A stretch of DNA of 64,000 nucleotides, taken from the NCBI RefSeq assembly GCF_000499845.2, contig NC_023750.2:11274653-11338652 (forward strand), read 5' to 3'. Under the pieces are notes generated by a model, which worked only from the letters and a program-made list of their open reading frames with translations, did not search any database and was not told the DNA's origin. This stretch comes from Phaseolus vulgaris. Its lineage: Eukaryota > Streptophyta > Magnoliopsida > Fabales > Fabaceae. Both the position numbers and the translations under genes were made by a program. Below, piece by piece: positions 62,783 to 64,000 of this stretch; positions within the stretch are counted from its first letter, which is position 1; each line of letters starts with the position of its first letter.

Positions 62783-63638
62783 TGTCCCGACCAGTCCTCG
62801 GTCATCAACCCTGAGACTGACCTCAATCATCACGCACCAATGCTTGATGATGGAAGGGGGCCACGTGAGGTGGGCCCCAGACGCACCTACCAGAGAATTG
62901 GTTAGTCTTTGATATTTGTATCCTAAGCCCCGATGTTGGATATCGATATCAAACCCCACCAGTAGGGGAAGAAGATCGGACACCGGTTGTCTGGATGTTG
63001 TAGAGACATAAGGTGGGCCCGATAAGATAACAGTTAAAGACAAGAGGTATGTGGGAAGCCTAAGTCACGAGAGATCCATGCATGTGGTGTGTATGACGCA
63101 TGAAGGCGCAACGCGTGTGGATAATCCTAGGAGGCGTTAAGGCCCATTAGGGTTAGGCTTTCCACGGAAAGCTGCATGCATCACACGTGAAAACTTAGGG
63201 CACCCACGAAGCAGATGGCGCTAGAGATTGGATGCACAAGTTGGTACCCAAGCGACCACTCTAACATTCGTTGCACTCCAGTTAAGAGAATTTCATGTGC
63301 CAGATACGCTAAGATTCTATGAATAGCGGCGCAAGGACATTCTCCAAGGAACCCTAGTCAAGGGTAACAACGCAAAGGTAAACCCTAGATTCAGCCTATA
63401 TAAAGGGTGTCAAAACCCTAGTAAGGTACGCAGTTTCTAAGACTAAAGCTAATATACACACTTGGTGTTTCTTTGCCTTAATATTGACTTGAGCGTCGGA
63501 GTGCAAACGACCTCTAAGGCGCCCCTTTGTCTTTTGCAAGTGAGAGATTTCTTGATCAAGAAGGTACGTTCCTCAGGCACTGAAGGGCGACAACAGTTGT
63601 TAGAGTCAACCGGCAGAGCAAGTCAACCGACAGGAACA
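62783..63638 (+). repeat. Tat-B 3' LTR
   Basis: TGTCCCGACCAG...GGAACA, 856 bp, with TATATAAA at 63397-63404. Compared with the 5' LTR it has an extra GGCCACGTGAGGTGGGCC-like stretch at about 62858-62876 and other indels, so it is older than the nested elements. Confidence 0.93.
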
Positions 63639-63643
63639 AATAT
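63639..63643. repeat. target-site duplication AATAT, right of Tat-B
   Basis: Matches 25644-25648. Confidence 0.85.
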
Positions 63644-64000
63644 ATAATTGAGATACAATTTTTATGTAAGTTGATTTAAATCTAACATCAATTATAAATA
63701 AAGTCATATTACAGTAATAAAGTCAAATTATAATAAATAAGATATAATCAGCTCTTTACAAACAAATTTTAAGAGGATTTTATAACGTTAATTACCTATA
63801 AACTCATTTTTTAATAGTGCACCCAATTCGAGTGGAAAAGACGAAAATGTCCTAAGAAAATGAGATGTATATAAAAATACCTTATGGATTCCCTTTTCCA
63901 GAATATGTGTTCCAGATTTTTTTTTCCTAAACGAATTTTTTGTATTACGGATTTTCTTATCCAGAATGGGCTTTTTATTTTTGTTTCCAAATTTTCATTT
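63644..64000. other. AT-rich flank
   Basis: AT-rich host DNA after Tat-B. Near 63885-63985, short words TTTTCCAGAAT and CAGATTTTTTTTTCC recur. No gene is seen. Confidence 0.5.

Larger units (their letters stand above)
25649..63638 (+). mobile_element. Tat-B: Ty3/gypsy (Tat lineage) element, split by a nested copia insertion
   Basis: Outer element of the nested block. The LTRs at 25649-26490 and 62783-63638 and the AATAT duplications define it. Removing the copia insertion (28529-56251) and its extra 5-bp duplication leaves about 10.3 kb. Gene order: gag, protease, RT, RNase H, second RNase H, integrase, conserved post-pol element, 115-bp tandem repeats, antisense gene, 3' LTR. The copia landed just before RT: the reading 'EKEIGGKMFKL' stops at 28528 and resumes after 56251, as comparison with Tat-C shows. 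Many stops and frameshifts make it dead. Confidence 0.93.

Overview
The window looks like nuclear DNA of a flowering plant, most likely a eudicot and plausibly a legume. The background is very AT-rich, one intron-less plant-type methyltransferase gene is present, and most of the rest is LTR retrotransposons of plant lineages. The legume placement is inferred from the look of the Tat-type gag/pol proteins and was not tested. No bacterial genes, CRISPR array, tRNA or rRNA gene was recognised.

Layout. 1-3085: decayed Ty1/copia remnant on the minus strand. 3260-10026: element Tat-A, a Ty3/gypsy element with gag and protease but most of pol deleted (TSD CTAAC). 10032-21400: AT-rich DNA holding a copia solo LTR (13489-14636, TSD ACACC), degenerate short tandem repeats and a broken LINE-type RNase H (18560-19359). 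21829-23346: the only convincing host gene, a 505-aa membrane-anchored SAM-dependent methyltransferase-like protein, with two upstream small ORFs. 25649-63638: one 38-kb nested block. The outer element is Tat-B (TSD AATAT). It is split by a SIRE-like copia element (28529-56251, TSD CAAAC). That copia is itself split twice: by a CRM-like Ty3/gypsy element (30873-39743, TSD CTGAG), which carries a truncated extra LTR inside its RT, and by a reverse-oriented element Tat-C (40454-52516, TSD GGTTC). Every boundary was fixed from matching TSDs and TG...CA LTR ends. LTR divergence counted by eye agrees with the nesting order: Tat-C about 0.9%, CRM-like about 1.4%, copia about 1.6%, and Tat-A and Tat-B visibly more.

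The most interesting biology is in the three Tat elements. Each has a second gene on the strand opposite to gag-pol, between pol and the 3' LTR. It encodes a globular domain resembling the 'putative gypsy-type transposon' family (Transposase_28-like), an acidic/basic NLS-like patch, a long coiled coil and a conserved C-terminal signature. In Tat-B and Tat-C it has a 5'-UTR intron and a phase-1 coding intron at matching positions. In Tat-C the antisense gene is fully open (815 codons after splicing) while gag-pol on the other strand carries nonsense and frameshift lesions. The convergent 3' ends of pol and the antisense gene are separated in all three elements by tandem repeats that differ between elements, and a conserved short inverted-repeat/T-run element follows pol in each.

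A second unexplained signal is in the copia family. A 14-bp near-palindrome (AACAACCGATTGTT) occurs in pairs spaced exactly 21 bp apart in the LTRs, gag, pol, 3' UTR and the solo LTR.
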